From the NCBI RefSeq assembly GCF_036689815.1, contig NZ_JBAHUR010000020.1, forward strand, positions 1 to 58,310: DNA of 58,310 nucleotides. Direction: 5' to 3'. The stretch comes from Magnetovibrio sp. PR-2 (lineage in GTDB: Bacteria; Pseudomonadota; Alphaproteobacteria; Rhodospirillales; Magnetovibrionaceae). Of the stretch, positions 34,993 through 45,400 are shown one piece after another. Under the pieces are notes generated by a model. It did no database searches. It was not told the DNA's origin and saw only the letters and a list, made by a program, of their open reading frames with translations. Position numbers and translations under genes: made by a program. Each line of letters opens with the position of its first letter. Positions within the stretch are counted from its first letter, which is position 1.

Positions 34993-35907
34993 TTATTCAG
35001 CACCGGGCCACAACCACGCCGCACCGCGCACACCTGAGCTGTCGCCGAAGCGGTTTTGCATCAGTTTGGTTTCCACAGTGTCTGAAAACACCCATTGGGA
35101 CCAGAGTTTGGGGACGGCCTCATACAGGCGCTGAATGTTGGACAGGCCGCCGCCCAAGACGATGACGTCGGGGTCCAAGACGTTGATGATGGACGCCAAT
35201 GCGCGCGCGAGGCGGTGCTCATAGCGTGAGAGCGTAGCTTCGGCGTCCGTGTCACCGCTTTGGGCCTGGGCAACGATCTCTACTGCGTTGAGGTCTGTGC
35301 CCGTGTGGGCATGATGATCGCGTGCCAGCCCTGGGCCGGACAGGAACGTTTCGATGCAGCCGTTCAGTCCACAATAGCATGTCGGTCCCGGGCGTTCGTC
35401 GTCCTGCGGCCAGGGCAGGGGCCAGGGCAGGGGATTGTGTCCCCATTCGCCGGCAATGGCGTTGAGGCCTTTGAGCGGCGCGCCGTCAATGCTGATGCCG
35501 CCGCCGACCCCGGTGCCGAGGATAACGCAAAAAACCACCTGTGCGCCCGCACCTGCGCCGTCGTGGGCTTCGGACACGGCAAAACAATTGGCGTCGTTTT
35601 CCAAACGCACAGAGCGCCCGATGGCGTGCTCTAAGTCTTTGTCCAGGGGATGGCCGATCAAGCACACCGAATTTGCATTTTTAACCAGGCCGGTCTGGGT
35701 CGAGATGGTGCCGGGGATGCCAACGCCGATGGTGGGGGGGGTGCTGAGGCCTTGATCCAGGCGGTAAACAAGGTCTGCTGTGGCCTGTACGGTTGCGGCG
35801 TAATCCCCTTGCGGCGTGGGCACGCGTAAACGCTGGATTTCGGTGCCGGAGCCATCAAGCAAAATGCCTTCGATCTTGGTGCCGCCGAGATCGATGCCGA
35901 TGCGCAT
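34993..35907 (-). CDS. ROK family sugar kinase, fructokinase-like
   Basis: A 304-residue ROK kinase phosphorylates a hexose, probably fructose or an amino sugar. It has the N-terminal phosphate loop GIDLGGTKIEG, the GEWGHNPLPW histidine and the zinc cluster CYCGLNGCIET, the full ROK signature. No DNA-binding domain is attached, so it is an enzyme rather than a repressor. The start at 35907 is supported by AAGGCGA. The neighbouring gene on the same strand, 35926-36261, is only 18 nt upstream and may be co-transcribed. Confidence 0.92.
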   Translation of the reverse strand: MRIGIDLGGTKIEGILLDGSGTEIQRLRVPTPQGDYAATVQATADLVYRLDQGLSTPPTIGVGIPGTISTQTGLVKNANSVCLIGHPLDKDLEHAIGRSVRLENDANCFAVSEAHDGAGAGAQVVFCVILGTGVGGGISIDGAPLKGLNAIAGEWGHNPLPWPLPWPQDDERPGPTCYCGLNGCIETFLSGPGLARDHHAHTGTDLNAVEIVAQAQSGDTDAEATLSRYEHRLARALASIINVLDPDVIVLGGGLSNIQRLYEAVPKLWSQWVFSDTVETKLMQNRFGDSSGVRGAAWLWPGAE

Positions 35908-35925
35908 GGGAAATCGCCTTGCCGA

Positions 35926-36261
35926 TTAATCGAGAAGCTTGTCGAGGGTCTTTTCGTCCGAGAACAGCGCCGGGCGGAACATACCGCGAATGAACCGTGC
36001 GCTGGGCGCGGGGCGGGTGTCGCGGGCCGCGCGGACCGGAAGCGGGTCGGGAACGGCGGTGACGGATAAAATGTCCGTGCCGGGAAAGAATTGTCGCGCG
36101 CGCATGGCTGCGGCCGCGTTGCCGGGCGCCGTGATCATTTCACGGCTGATTTCTTCGGAATCACCCGGACGCACCAAGGTGACGACGTAACGCTTTTCGT
36201 GAGACTTGGCGCTCACGTCTTCTTCGCTGCCGAGAACCGGACGCTCAAACGATGTTTTCAC
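35926..36261 (-). CDS. small conserved hypothetical protein
   Basis: A 111-residue basic protein with a GTG start. The middle (EKRYVVTLVRPGDSEEISREMI) looks like a small beta-alpha-beta fold, and the rest is Arg/Pro-rich. No family recognised. It directly precedes the ROK kinase on the same strand. The 15-bp dyad GGTCA-TTATT-TGACC lies 14 nt upstream of its start and may be an operator. Confidence 0.65.
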   Translation of the reverse strand: MKTSFERPVLGSEEDVSAKSHEKRYVVTLVRPGDSEEISREMITAPGNAAAAMRARQFFPGTDILSVTAVPDPLPVRAARDTRPAPSARFIRGMFRPALFSDEKTLDKLLD

Positions 36262-36673
36262 GGCTCTAACCCCCAGGTCATTATTTGACCGTTATTACCC
36301 CGAGTCGGAAGTCGCTGATAGGGTTAAACCCTAAGAAAATCAGGCAATTCTCGCCGCGAATCAACACTTCGTAAACCAGTTCTTAACTATAACAGGTGGA
36401 CTGTAGTGTCAATGCAGTGACCACTCCATTTGGTAGTGCCATAATACAGGCCAAGTCAAAACCAAGTTGAGTGGGTGTTCATAGAAATTGGACGCATAGC
36501 ACCAGATGTTGTGTTTGCTGATGGCTAAAAAGCCTACAGGTGGTGGTTTGTTGGGTGGTGGAAGCCTTCGTTTTTGTTCATATGAGCCGAATCGATTTCA
36601 CCAAATCTAGACAAATGCCGAAGGAACGGACGGGATCTACGATGATCCAGAGGTGCTAAAAGGGAGAAAAGCC
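36262..36673. other. regulatory intergenic region between divergent genes
   Basis: About 410 bp separate two divergent genes. Two dyads stand out: GGTCA-N5-TGACC (36276-36290) and TAGGGTT-A-AACCCTA (36319-36333). The rest is A+T-richer and holds no convincing gene. It presumably carries both promoters. Confidence 0.6.
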
Positions 36674-37168
36674 GTGAACGCTGCGTCCGATTCGACAGCT
36701 TCAATGGCATCCCAAGTGGACGCAGACGAGACACAAGACGGTGCCAGTGGGCACTTTCCGGTGTTCGAAGCGTTTGACGAGTTGGGTTTGACAGGACGAG
36801 ACGTGGCGGAGCTGGCCTCCGTGACGCCGCCGACGGTGAGCAAATGGCGCAAAGCCAAAGTTAAAATACCCGGCGAAAAGCTGGCATTTGTGACTTTGGT
36901 GTTGGCGCACTTGCTGGATGAGGTTGAGCAACGCAACGCCGATACGGGTGTGACGAAAGGTGCGGTTATGAACGCACGCGCCGCACTGTTGTATCAAGAT
37001 GTGTTGAACAAGGACTTGCATCCCGCACAGGTGCGCGATGGTGCGCAGTTGTTTCGCACATGGTGGGCGTCGGGACAGGCCGCGAAACTGCAAGACAAAC
37101 GCTTCCGTCCCCGGGACGGTGCACAGATTTTGGAAACGCTGAAGCGCACACGCCAATTTGGCGGTTGA
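36674..37168 (+). CDS. helix-turn-helix protein, unknown function
   Basis: A 164-residue protein with a GTG start at 36674 and a GGGAG site; a GTG at 36653 is in frame but less likely. Residues about 35-70 (LTGRDVAELASVTPPTVSKWRKAK) form a Cro/CI-like helix-turn-helix, then a helical region and a basic C-terminus. It may be a regulator acting on the divergent dyads upstream (inference). The next gene begins 28 nt downstream of its stop, so both are probably one unit. Confidence 0.75.
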   Translation: MNAASDSTASMASQVDADETQDGASGHFPVFEAFDELGLTGRDVAELASVTPPTVSKWRKAKVKIPGEKLAFVTLVLAHLLDEVEQRNADTGVTKGAVMNARAALLYQDVLNKDLHPAQVRDGAQLFRTWWASGQAAKLQDKRFRPRDGAQILETLKRTRQFGG

Positions 37169-37196
37169 GCGCGACAGATTTGAAAAGGGTACGACC

Positions 37197-37979
37197 ATGG
37201 CTGAACGCATGGGCATCACCAAAGCCGGTATCGACACCGCGCAGCAGGTCAAAGACAATTACCGCACGGGCGAACCCATTTGCGTGCCGGATGAACCTGC
37301 GCGCATTTTATTGCCCGAACACTTGGTCAACACGGATTTAGACTTAAGCCAGTTCGAAGACCCGCTGCCTTTGGCGCTGATGGCGACGCGCGATCCCGAA
37401 GCGCCCATGGCGTTGGCCGCGGCCACGCGCTTGTCGCCCAAAGCCGAACATCAGAGCTTGATTGCAGGGGTGTGTGAGATCGTCGGAGAGAACACGCGCC
37501 ATCCTTTGGTGAAGCGTTCCATCGACTTGATCCGCGACAATCATTTCTCGCCCAAGTCCGTGGCGTTCGTGCGCACCCGCACCACACAGTTCATCGTTCA
37601 AACCCGCCAACAATATGCCAAAGCTTTGAAAGCGATCTTGCGCGCACTGTTGGACGGCGACATCGCGCCCAGCGATTTTGTGAAGCAGTTCATTCAACTG
37701 ACCGAAGCGGGCAACTTGCAAAGCGACGTGCGCCAAAAGTTGGTGACCAGCTTGTTGCTGTCTGAAACGGTGCGCCCGGGCATCAAGTTCTTGATGTTGG
37801 AGCACTTCGAAAGCTTCCCCACGCCGACGCGCCAAGGTATCATTCAGGCCGTTGTGAACGCGCCGGAAAGCCGTCATATCGACGTTTTGAAAGAAGAGCT
37901 GCGCTGGATCGTGTCGCATGAAAAACAAAAGGCCCATACGCAGCGCATCGCAAAACGCTTGGCCGCAGAGGTCCACTAA
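37197..37979 (+). CDS. all-helical conserved hypothetical protein
   Basis: The 260-residue protein starts at ATG 37197 with AAGGG upstream; longer in-frame starts overlap the previous gene. It is almost entirely alpha-helical with repeated HEAT-like pairs. I recognise no catalytic motif. It is linked to the helix-turn-helix gene before it, so it could be its effector or partner. Codon use is like the neighbouring housekeeping genes, so it does not look foreign. Confidence 0.72.
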   Translation: MAERMGITKAGIDTAQQVKDNYRTGEPICVPDEPARILLPEHLVNTDLDLSQFEDPLPLALMATRDPEAPMALAAATRLSPKAEHQSLIAGVCEIVGENTRHPLVKRSIDLIRDNHFSPKSVAFVRTRTTQFIVQTRQQYAKALKAILRALLDGDIAPSDFVKQFIQLTEAGNLQSDVRQKLVTSLLLSETVRPGIKFLMLEHFESFPTPTRQGIIQAVVNAPESRHIDVLKEELRWIVSHEKQKAHTQRIAKRLAAEVH

Positions 37980-37999
37980 TCCAAGGCTGGGGAAAAAGC

Positions 38000-39850
38000 A
38001 TGAATAGGGCGGAACGTCGTAAACAAAAAAAGCTGGCCAAAAAATCGGCCCAAAAGCCTCTTCCCAACCCAGACGCTGCCGGTTCTCCTCCAAGCGCTGA
38101 AATCCAAGCCATGGTGAACCAGGGGCTTGAACTGCAATTGTCCGGTCAAGCCGACGAAGCCGCGTCCGTCTACCACCGCATATTGGAAATCGAGCCCAAT
38201 AGCCCAGATGCCAATCATCTTTTGGGCACGCTTGCCATGGGGCGCGAAGACTTTGTCGAGGCCGAAGCGTTAATTGCAAAAGCTATGGAGGCTTTTCCAA
38301 ATTTCCCCGAAGCGCTTTCCAACTACGCGCTGGTTTTGCGGGGGCTGGGGCGATTGACGGAGGCGCCGGAGTATCTGCTGAAATCCGTGGCAATGAACGC
38401 AGAGTTTTTGGATGCGTACTTCAACCTGGGTTTGGTCTACGCAGAGTTGGAAATGCCGCTGGAAGCGATCAAATATTACGAAGAGCTCTTGGCCAGAGAC
38501 CCCAATCACCCCAAAGCCCTGATCAATTGCGGCGTGCACTACAAAGATATGGGGCGTTTTGATAAGGCAGGCGAACTGCATCAGCGCTTTATCGATAACG
38601 ATCCGGATAACCCCGAAGGACACAACAACCTTGGTGCGGATTTATTGTTGGAAAAACGTTTTGAGGAAGCCATCTCTGAGTTTGCCACTGCTGTTGCCTG
38701 TGATCCGTTATGTGCGGACGGTCTGAACAACATGGGCTGTGCCCTGATTGAGCTCGAACGCTTTGACGAAGCTGTGACGATCTTCAATACGGCGATTAAT
38801 ATGGCCCCTGAAGATCCTGTCCCCTATAGCAGCTTAAGCAGTATGCTTGCGGATCAAAACAAGTTTGATGAAGCGATTGAAATCTTGAACAAGTCGCTCC
38901 GCATTAAACATGATTTTGGCGATGGTCACTTGAACCTTGGGGTTTTGAAACTCACCCGTGGTGAATGGGAAGACGGCTGGAAACATTATTCTTGGCGGCG
39001 CGCCGGCACGACCAAAACATTGTATGGACGCAATTATCCGTGTCCGCTCTGGGATGGTTCGCCCTTCGAAGATCAAACCTTGTTCATTTATCCAGAACAA
39101 GGCAATGGCGATTTTCTTCAGTTTTTGCGGTTTATTCCAGACGTCGCCAAACGCGGCGGCAAAATAATCTTGGAAGTCCCCCCGGCCTTTGCAGACTTGG
39201 ATATTGATTTACCCGAAGGTGTGGAGACGGTCTCGACCGAAGGGGCTGAACTGCAAATCAACTTGCATGCCTCCATTATGGACTTGCCCTGGATGCTGGG
39301 TTTGAACAGCGAAGACCAGCTCAAAGCCGAGCCCTACATTTCAGTGCCTCAAAATGTTCAGGAACAATGGGCGGAGCGTCTGTCTGGCACAACAGGCCTG
39401 CGTGTCGGTTTGGTTTGGGCCGGTAACCCGAACCATAAAAGAGATAAACACCGCTCCATCGATCCAAAGATGTTTGCACCTTTGAGTGAGGTGGAAGGTG
39501 TCACCCTCTACAGTTTCCAAGTTGGTGCCATGCAAGACCAGTTCGCCGAGATTGGTGAGGATGTTGTTGATCTCTCGCCACACTTCACGGACTACGCGCA
39601 AACGGCGGGGGCGCTGTCGCAGATGGACCTGCTGATCAGCGTTGATACATCGGTTGTTCACTTGGCGGGCGCAATGGGCATCCCAACATGGGCGTTGATC
39701 GCGTTTGTTCCAGATTGGCGTTGGATGTTCGATCGCGAGGACAGCCCCTGGTATCCCAAGACCCGTATTTTCCGCCAACCCGATTTTTGGGAATGGGATA
39801 GCGTCATTGAGCACGTAAAAGCGGAACTTGAAAAGAAAGTCGCGAATTAA
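38000..39850 (+). CDS. TPR protein with GT9-like glycosyltransferase domain
   Basis: A 616-residue protein has about nine TPRs (residues 35-320) and a C-terminal domain similar to heptosyltransferase-like GT9 enzymes: LRVGLVWAGNPNHKRD, then an SQMDLLISVDTSVVHLAGA motif and a final WALIAFVPDWRW. Bacterial proteins of this type sit near flagellar or envelope glycan genes, but their sugars and acceptors are mostly unknown. A basic, Lys-rich N-terminus is probably disordered. The stop overlaps by 4 nt the end of the convergent GT-C-like gene. Confidence 0.87.
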   Translation: MNRAERRKQKKLAKKSAQKPLPNPDAAGSPPSAEIQAMVNQGLELQLSGQADEAASVYHRILEIEPNSPDANHLLGTLAMGREDFVEAEALIAKAMEAFPNFPEALSNYALVLRGLGRLTEAPEYLLKSVAMNAEFLDAYFNLGLVYAELEMPLEAIKYYEELLARDPNHPKALINCGVHYKDMGRFDKAGELHQRFIDNDPDNPEGHNNLGADLLLEKRFEEAISEFATAVACDPLCADGLNNMGCALIELERFDEAVTIFNTAINMAPEDPVPYSSLSSMLADQNKFDEAIEILNKSLRIKHDFGDGHLNLGVLKLTRGEWEDGWKHYSWRRAGTTKTLYGRNYPCPLWDGSPFEDQTLFIYPEQGNGDFLQFLRFIPDVAKRGGKIILEVPPAFADLDIDLPEGVETVSTEGAELQINLHASIMDLPWMLGLNSEDQLKAEPYISVPQNVQEQWAERLSGTTGLRVGLVWAGNPNHKRDKHRSIDPKMFAPLSEVEGVTLYSFQVGAMQDQFAEIGEDVVDLSPHFTDYAQTAGALSQMDLLISVDTSVVHLAGAMGIPTWALIAFVPDWRWMFDREDSPWYPKTRIFRQPDFWEWDSVIEHVKAELEKKVAN

Positions 39851-41739
39851 GGCCGCAATTTTTGAGGCTTTGAAATGCGCTTTGCCAGCTCAAAAATGTG
39901 ATATGGCGGCTTGTCACCTTTGATTTGAGAAGGTTTTATTTCCTCAATACCATCAACATGTTCGCTGCGCATAAGTCGCGAATACAGGGCTTGTTCACGC
40001 TCGCCAAATGCAACGCGTTCGTGCCCAACGGTGCACATAATCAGCAAGTCCGCATCAATGTTTCTTGGCGCTTGTGTTTCGGTGATGAAGACATCCACAC
40101 TATGGCGCACGGCCCGGGCATCAGGGTGAATGGGGATGGCTTGTATCCGGTGTGGCGTATGGAGAGCTATGGCAGGTGTGATGTTGGCGTACCCCATAAC
40201 CCGTTGAGGGCCACGACTGTCCGACAAAGCATTCAGTCGCTCCAAAAGACCGTTGAGATCGCACTGCTGGCTAACGACGGATTTTTCATTTGTCTTATCG
40301 CTTTGTTTCAGGCTGGAACTTAAAATATTGATGTTTGCGAGAAGAACGAAACTCAATGCCGTGATGCTGGAAAACGCATAGCGCAGTAAGCTCGGTGGGG
40401 TTTGTGAAATCTTGCGCGCAAGGTGGGCGAACAGGGCAATGATGAACACCATTGCAATAAGCTCGGCATACGGAACCCACCTGGATGAGTGAGACAGGGA
40501 AAGTGCTGCGAAAACGACGAACGTTGGGAGCAGATAGATAATTACCCAGGTTTTATCAGGGGAGTTGAGTTCTTGTTTGGACCAAAACCAAGCGCACGCC
40601 AGGGCCGCCACATACGTCAATGTCGCTCCGTCGGGGCTCATCCAAAAACCATCAGAGAAAAAGCCCGTCCAAACCTTCACAAACCAAGTGTCGGCTTCGC
40701 CCATGGGGCCGCCCAAAGCGTTTGGGTTTAAGAACAACATGAGGCCGATACCAACTGTTGTCGTTGCACAAGCGAGCCCAAAGCGTCGGAACGATGTGGA
40801 AAAGTGGTTTTGAAAGACGGCAAAAACTGACCACATGGCCCAGAGGATTGTGCCAATCGCTAAGCTGAAAAATGATAGCCTGTCGAGTTCTACACCTGGC
40901 AGGTTGGGGCCATATTCCACGGCTATGGCACAAATGATTCCGCCCGACAAAATCATGTTTGCCGTGCGCATTCTCAGGGCAACTTCAGCGTTTAGATTGA
41001 ACATCCAGAGCAAGCCGGCCCCGATGTTGAGAGCCGCAACGGCCAAAAGACTTTCCGGGCTGATCCAAATGGCAAGAGCTTGTGCGAGCCCCAATGCCCA
41101 CGCCCACCTGAAAGGCTTTGGAGTTGTCAGCATGCGGTGTCCAGAAATCAGCGCGGCCAGAAACAACACGATCATGAAGCCATGATGATCGGGCCATGAG
41201 GGTGCGGCAAACAGCAGAAAAAAATGCGGGGATAAAGCGATGAAAAGAGCGCCGATCCCCAGGGATAAAGGGTGGCGTTCATCCAAAAGTGTTGGTAACC
41301 GGGATGCTAAAATCAGGCAGAGCAGCCCCATGGGGAAACTGATCAGAACGCCGCTGGCGATGAGTGCCGTTGTGGCATCGGTAAAGTGTTGCGCCCCCCA
41401 AGCCGCCCCGGCAAGGACAACATCAACGGGGCGGGTCCAGTGCAATTCCAGGTGATCCATGGTGCCGACGCGGGCCAAAATTTGATTGAACCATCCTTCG
41501 CCGTCCATCAGTTGGCGGACGCGTTCTAGGCGGACCATGGCATCTGGGTTTTTGATGGTGCTGGGGTCCCACGGTGCCCCCACGCCAGACAGCACGATGG
41601 TCCACAGAACGGTGAACACCGCAAAAGCCGGCAACAAAACAAGCGTGTGAAACAGACGGGAAGGAATGGCGAAACACCTTAAAGGATCAATGCAAGAGTG
41701 CACCCACATTAGGGGATAGGCAAAGTGTTTTAAAGCCAT
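39847..41739 (-). CDS. GT-C fold membrane glycosyltransferase-like protein
   Basis: The 630-residue protein has about 11-12 membrane segments and a soluble C-terminal domain (after about 490). After the first membrane segment comes an acidic loop with DAMVRLERVRQLMDG near residue 66 and an HWTRPVDVV motif near 105, as in the GT-C membrane protein family of alphaproteobacteria related to STT3/PMT-like transferases. The donor is probably a polyprenyl-linked sugar. It is convergent with a second glycosyltransferase-like gene, so both may serve one glycan pathway (inference). Confidence 0.8.
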   Translation of the reverse strand: MALKHFAYPLMWVHSCIDPLRCFAIPSRLFHTLVLLPAFAVFTVLWTIVLSGVGAPWDPSTIKNPDAMVRLERVRQLMDGEGWFNQILARVGTMDHLELHWTRPVDVVLAGAAWGAQHFTDATTALIASGVLISFPMGLLCLILASRLPTLLDERHPLSLGIGALFIALSPHFFLLFAAPSWPDHHGFMIVLFLAALISGHRMLTTPKPFRWAWALGLAQALAIWISPESLLAVAALNIGAGLLWMFNLNAEVALRMRTANMILSGGIICAIAVEYGPNLPGVELDRLSFFSLAIGTILWAMWSVFAVFQNHFSTSFRRFGLACATTTVGIGLMLFLNPNALGGPMGEADTWFVKVWTGFFSDGFWMSPDGATLTYVAALACAWFWSKQELNSPDKTWVIIYLLPTFVVFAALSLSHSSRWVPYAELIAMVFIIALFAHLARKISQTPPSLLRYAFSSITALSFVLLANINILSSSLKQSDKTNEKSVVSQQCDLNGLLERLNALSDSRGPQRVMGYANITPAIALHTPHRIQAIPIHPDARAVRHSVDVFITETQAPRNIDADLLIMCTVGHERVAFGEREQALYSRLMRSEHVDGIEEIKPSQIKGDKPPYHIFELAKRISKPQKLRP

Positions 41740-41771
41740 TCATCGTTGTGTATGCGTATGCCCCACACACG

Positions 41772-41810
41772 AAAAAAAGCCCGCGCCACAAAATCTGGCG
41801 GGGCTTTTTT
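41772..41810. terminator. bidirectional rho-independent terminator
   Basis: AGCCCGCGCCA and TGGCGGGGCT form a stem with a small bulge, with A7 on the left and T6 on the right. Read leftwards it lies just after the ArsR-type gene, whose last codon is at 41828. Confidence 0.88.
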
Positions 41811-41827
41811 AAAATTCATGTGGAAGA

Positions 41828-42178
41828 CTAGACGGCTTTGACCTCATCATTGATGGTCAACTGCGCGTCGGCCCCACAATATAGGGAATACAGGGTTTCA
41901 ATAACCGCGCTGGCTTCGTCACCGCTGAGTGAATAATAAATCGTTTGAGCTTCACGGCGGGTTTTGACTAAAGAATCGCGACGGAGCCGCGCCAAATGTT
42001 GGGACAAGGCCGATTGGCTAAGGCCAATGATATCTTCCAAGTCGCTCACACATTTTTCACCCGGTACCAATTGGCACAAGATCATTAAACGGTGCTGGTT
42101 GCTCATGGCCTTGAGCAGCGTGCTGGCTCGCAAGGCATTGCTTTGTATGGTTTCTAGTCGTTCACTGACTACGGACAT
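41828..42178 (-). CDS. ArsR-family regulator of the BigR/SqrR persulfide-sensor type
   Basis: A 116-residue winged helix-turn-helix protein (LSQSALSQHLARLRRDSLV recognition helix at about 53-71, then the beta wing TRREAQTIYYSL). The two cysteines in MILCQL (Cys35) and SLYCG (Cys101) are at the places that form a tetrasulfide in SqrR and BigR; Cys43 is additional. Metal-binding ArsR motifs are not obvious. I chose ATG 42178, which has GGGGGA before it; a longer start at 42271 is possible. It ends at a terminator and lies next to an RND operon on the same strand. Confidence 0.85.
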   Translation of the reverse strand: MSVVSERLETIQSNALRASTLLKAMSNQHRLMILCQLVPGEKCVSDLEDIIGLSQSALSQHLARLRRDSLVKTRREAQTIYYSLSGDEASAVIETLYSLYCGADAQLTINDEVKAV

Positions 42179-42442
42179 GTGTTTCCCCCATGATCGAACC
42201 GCTCTGACACGGTTGCACCGCCGGGTAAACGGTGCAGGTTGATTCCCCTCGAAACGTTCAGTTTCAGGCACAATCCTGCATTTTTTTAGAAAACGGAAGT
42301 CTAACTTCCCGATGGTCGCAACGCAGGTTTATGTTTGTATCCTAATAAACTGATATACTAACGACATCAGGCAATTGCTACCAGAATTTTTGTCATTTTT
42401 ATGAATGCTTCCAGTGTGGAATGGCTCTTAGGTAGGGGTTTT

Positions 42443-45400
42443 TCACACTGTTTCTTGAAGGTTAGGCCGATTTTTTACGCCTTTTTCCAAGAACCACCCC
42501 ATCAGCGTCAACAGGGGTGGAATGATAAACAGGGTGAGAATCGCCGAAAACGTCAATCCGCCGACCACGACCGAGCCTAAACCGCGATAAAGCTCTGAGC
42601 CTGCGCCGGGGAATACCACCAGCGGCAACATGCCGAACACGGACGTCAGTGTGGACATGAAAATCGGGCGGATCCGGTTTTGTGTCGCCGCGACAATGGC
42701 GTCTTCCAAAATCATGTCGTCATGGCGGCGGTGGTAGAGCGTTTGGTGGACCAACAAGATTGCGTTGTTGACCACAATGCCGACCAAAATGATGAAGCCC
42801 AGCATGGTCAGCATATCTAAAGACTGGCTGACGAACAGATTGACCACGAACAATCCGATCATGCCGCCTGCGGTGGCCAACGGCACTGATAAGATGATGA
42901 TGAACGGATACAAGAAGCTTTCGAACAGCACCGCCATGACCAAATAAACGATGGCGATGGCCAATAGCAAATCGATGGTCATGGCATCCCAGGTTTGGGA
43001 CAGTTTATCGGCTGTTCCGGCTAAGTTGAGCCGCACGCCTTCTGGCAGACCGTCTGCACGCAATTTGTCCACGACTTCGGCGTTGACCAGATCGATGGCC
43101 TTTTGCAAGGGCACATTTTGGGACGGACTGATTTGCAAAGTCACGGTGCGTTCACGCTCGATGTGGCGGATTTCAGTTGGCCCCGAGGTCACAATGACAT
43201 CGGCTAAAGAACTTACCGGCACAATGGTCCCGTTCGCTGTGACAACGGGCAAGCTGTTGATGCCTTGGGTTTCGGTGATCTTGTGATCGGGTCCTGCAAG
43301 GGTGAGGTCGATGCGCTGGCCGTCTACTGTGATTTCAGCCACCCTGAGGCCATCGTTGAAGGCGTCCACAGTTTGGCTGAAGTCACGCGCGGTGACGCCA
43401 TTGTCGGCTAAGCGCAATGGATCCGGCACGATGCGCACTTCGGGTGCGCCCAGTTCCAAGCCTGGACGCGGGCGCAGTTGGTGGCCTTCGGATCGGGGCA
43501 GGACTTGGCTGACCAGGCCTGTTGCTTTCAGGGCGATGCCCAGAACGTCTTCCAAGTCGCCGCCGGAAATATCGAGCTCAATATTGCGACCGCCCCCGAC
43601 ACCGCGCCCAAACAGGGACGGTTGGCGGATGAAGCCGAACGTGCCGGGTTCTTTGAACACGGGCTTGCGCAAAACGGGGATCAGTTCCGCGACGCGTTTG
43701 TCTTCGACCGCTTGGGCGCCGACCAAGGTGAAGGTGGGACGGGCGACAAAAAAGAAATCTTTGATTTTTGGCGGCTGGCCGGGCTCAGATTCAGGCCCCG
43801 TTTCAGAAGCCCACAAATGCTTCACGGCATTTTCGATTTCGCGCGCCGCTTCGGTCGTCGTTTCCAAGTTGTAGCCCGGCGGCGGTAAGATAAAGCCAAA
43901 CACCAAATTGCGGTTGCCTGTGGGCAGATATTCCCGGTCCGGCATCATCAGCCACGTCGTTGTTCCGCCCACAGCCAGCAAGGTTACAACCACCATTAAG
44001 GCATTGCGGCGATCGTGGGCCACGCGCCGGGTGAAACGCAAAATCAGATCGGTGAACTTCAGCGCCAAAACATCGACGGTATGCAAAACGCCGACTTTCT
44101 TGTGCACGGGAACTTCTTTGAGCAACTTGTTGCCCAGGGCCGGAATGACGGATACAGCAACGATCAAAGACAGCACCACGGCTACGGAAATGGCAACGGC
44201 AATGTCACGGAACAGCTGTCCGGCTTCCAGTTGCATAATCAAGATTGGGGCGAACACCATAACGGTGGTGAGTGCCGACACCAACACCGCCCCCCAAACT
44301 TGTGAAGCCCCTTTGTAAGCGGCTTCGCGGGCGCTGAGGCCTTCTTGTCGCAGCCGAAAGATGTTCTCCAACACAACGATGGCGGCGTCGACCACCATGC
44401 CCACGGCGAACGCGATGCCTGCCAGGGAAATCACATTGATGGACCGCCCCATGGCGGCCATGGCGACGAACGCGCCGATGACGGACACGGGAATGGCGAT
44501 GGAGATGATCAGCGTTGCGGGGCCGGAGCGCAAAAACAATAACAATATGATCGCCGCCAAGGTGCCACCGACCCAAATGTTTTGGCGCACCAAATCGATG
44601 GCGGATTGGATGTAGACGGTTTCGTCGTAAACTTGAGTAAGCACCAGATTTTCGCGCGGCAACGGCCCTGCATTGAGCCCTGTGACGGCTTTGCGAACGC
44701 CGTCCATAATTTCGATCACGTTGGCACCGGTTTCGCGTTCGACATTCATAACCATGGCCGGATTGCCGGAACGGCGAATAAAGGCTGTCGGGTCTTTGTG
44801 CGAGAACGTTACAACGCCCAAGTCTTTTACGGTGACACGAGACATCCCGCCCGTTTGCGGATTGCGAATGGACCGCACTACAACAGATTCGACTTGTTCA
44901 ATGGTGGTGAGTTCACCTTCGGTGCGCACGACATAGCGCCGTTTGCCTTCCTCCACATCACCTGCCGATGCGGAAGAATTTGCGGCACGCAAGGCGTTGA
45001 CCACTTGGGGGACCGTGAGGCCGAAGTTGGACAAGCGCACCGGATCGACCGTGATGCGCATTTCGCGCGATGTACCGCCATAGACGTTCATACCGGCGAC
45101 ACCGGGGACACGCTCCAAACGATCTTGGATCACGTCTTCGACATAGTCGCCGTAGGTGTGAATAGGCGTCGTGTTGTCGTTGGTATGTGTCAACGTGAAC
45201 CATGCGATGGGGGTGTCTTCGCTGCCGCGCGTCGACAACGTCGGTTTGTCCACTTCACTGGGGTAGCCGTCAATACGGTCCAAGCGGTTGGACACCAGCA
45301 ACAAGGCCTTGTCCATGTCTTGACCAATGTTGAATTCCAACGTCACGCGGGCGCGGCCTTGTTCGGCGCGGCCCAACATGCTGTCGAGACCTTCCAGTCC

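Noticed and set aside
36506-36610. 34-codon small frame in the divergent intergenic region
   Set aside because: No ribosome binding site and low-complexity glycine-rich product.
42272-42442. Search for a SqrR/BigR-type operator near the ArsR gene
   Set aside because: Some short inverted words occur (for example GTAT and ATAC around 42340), but none fits a known site well enough.
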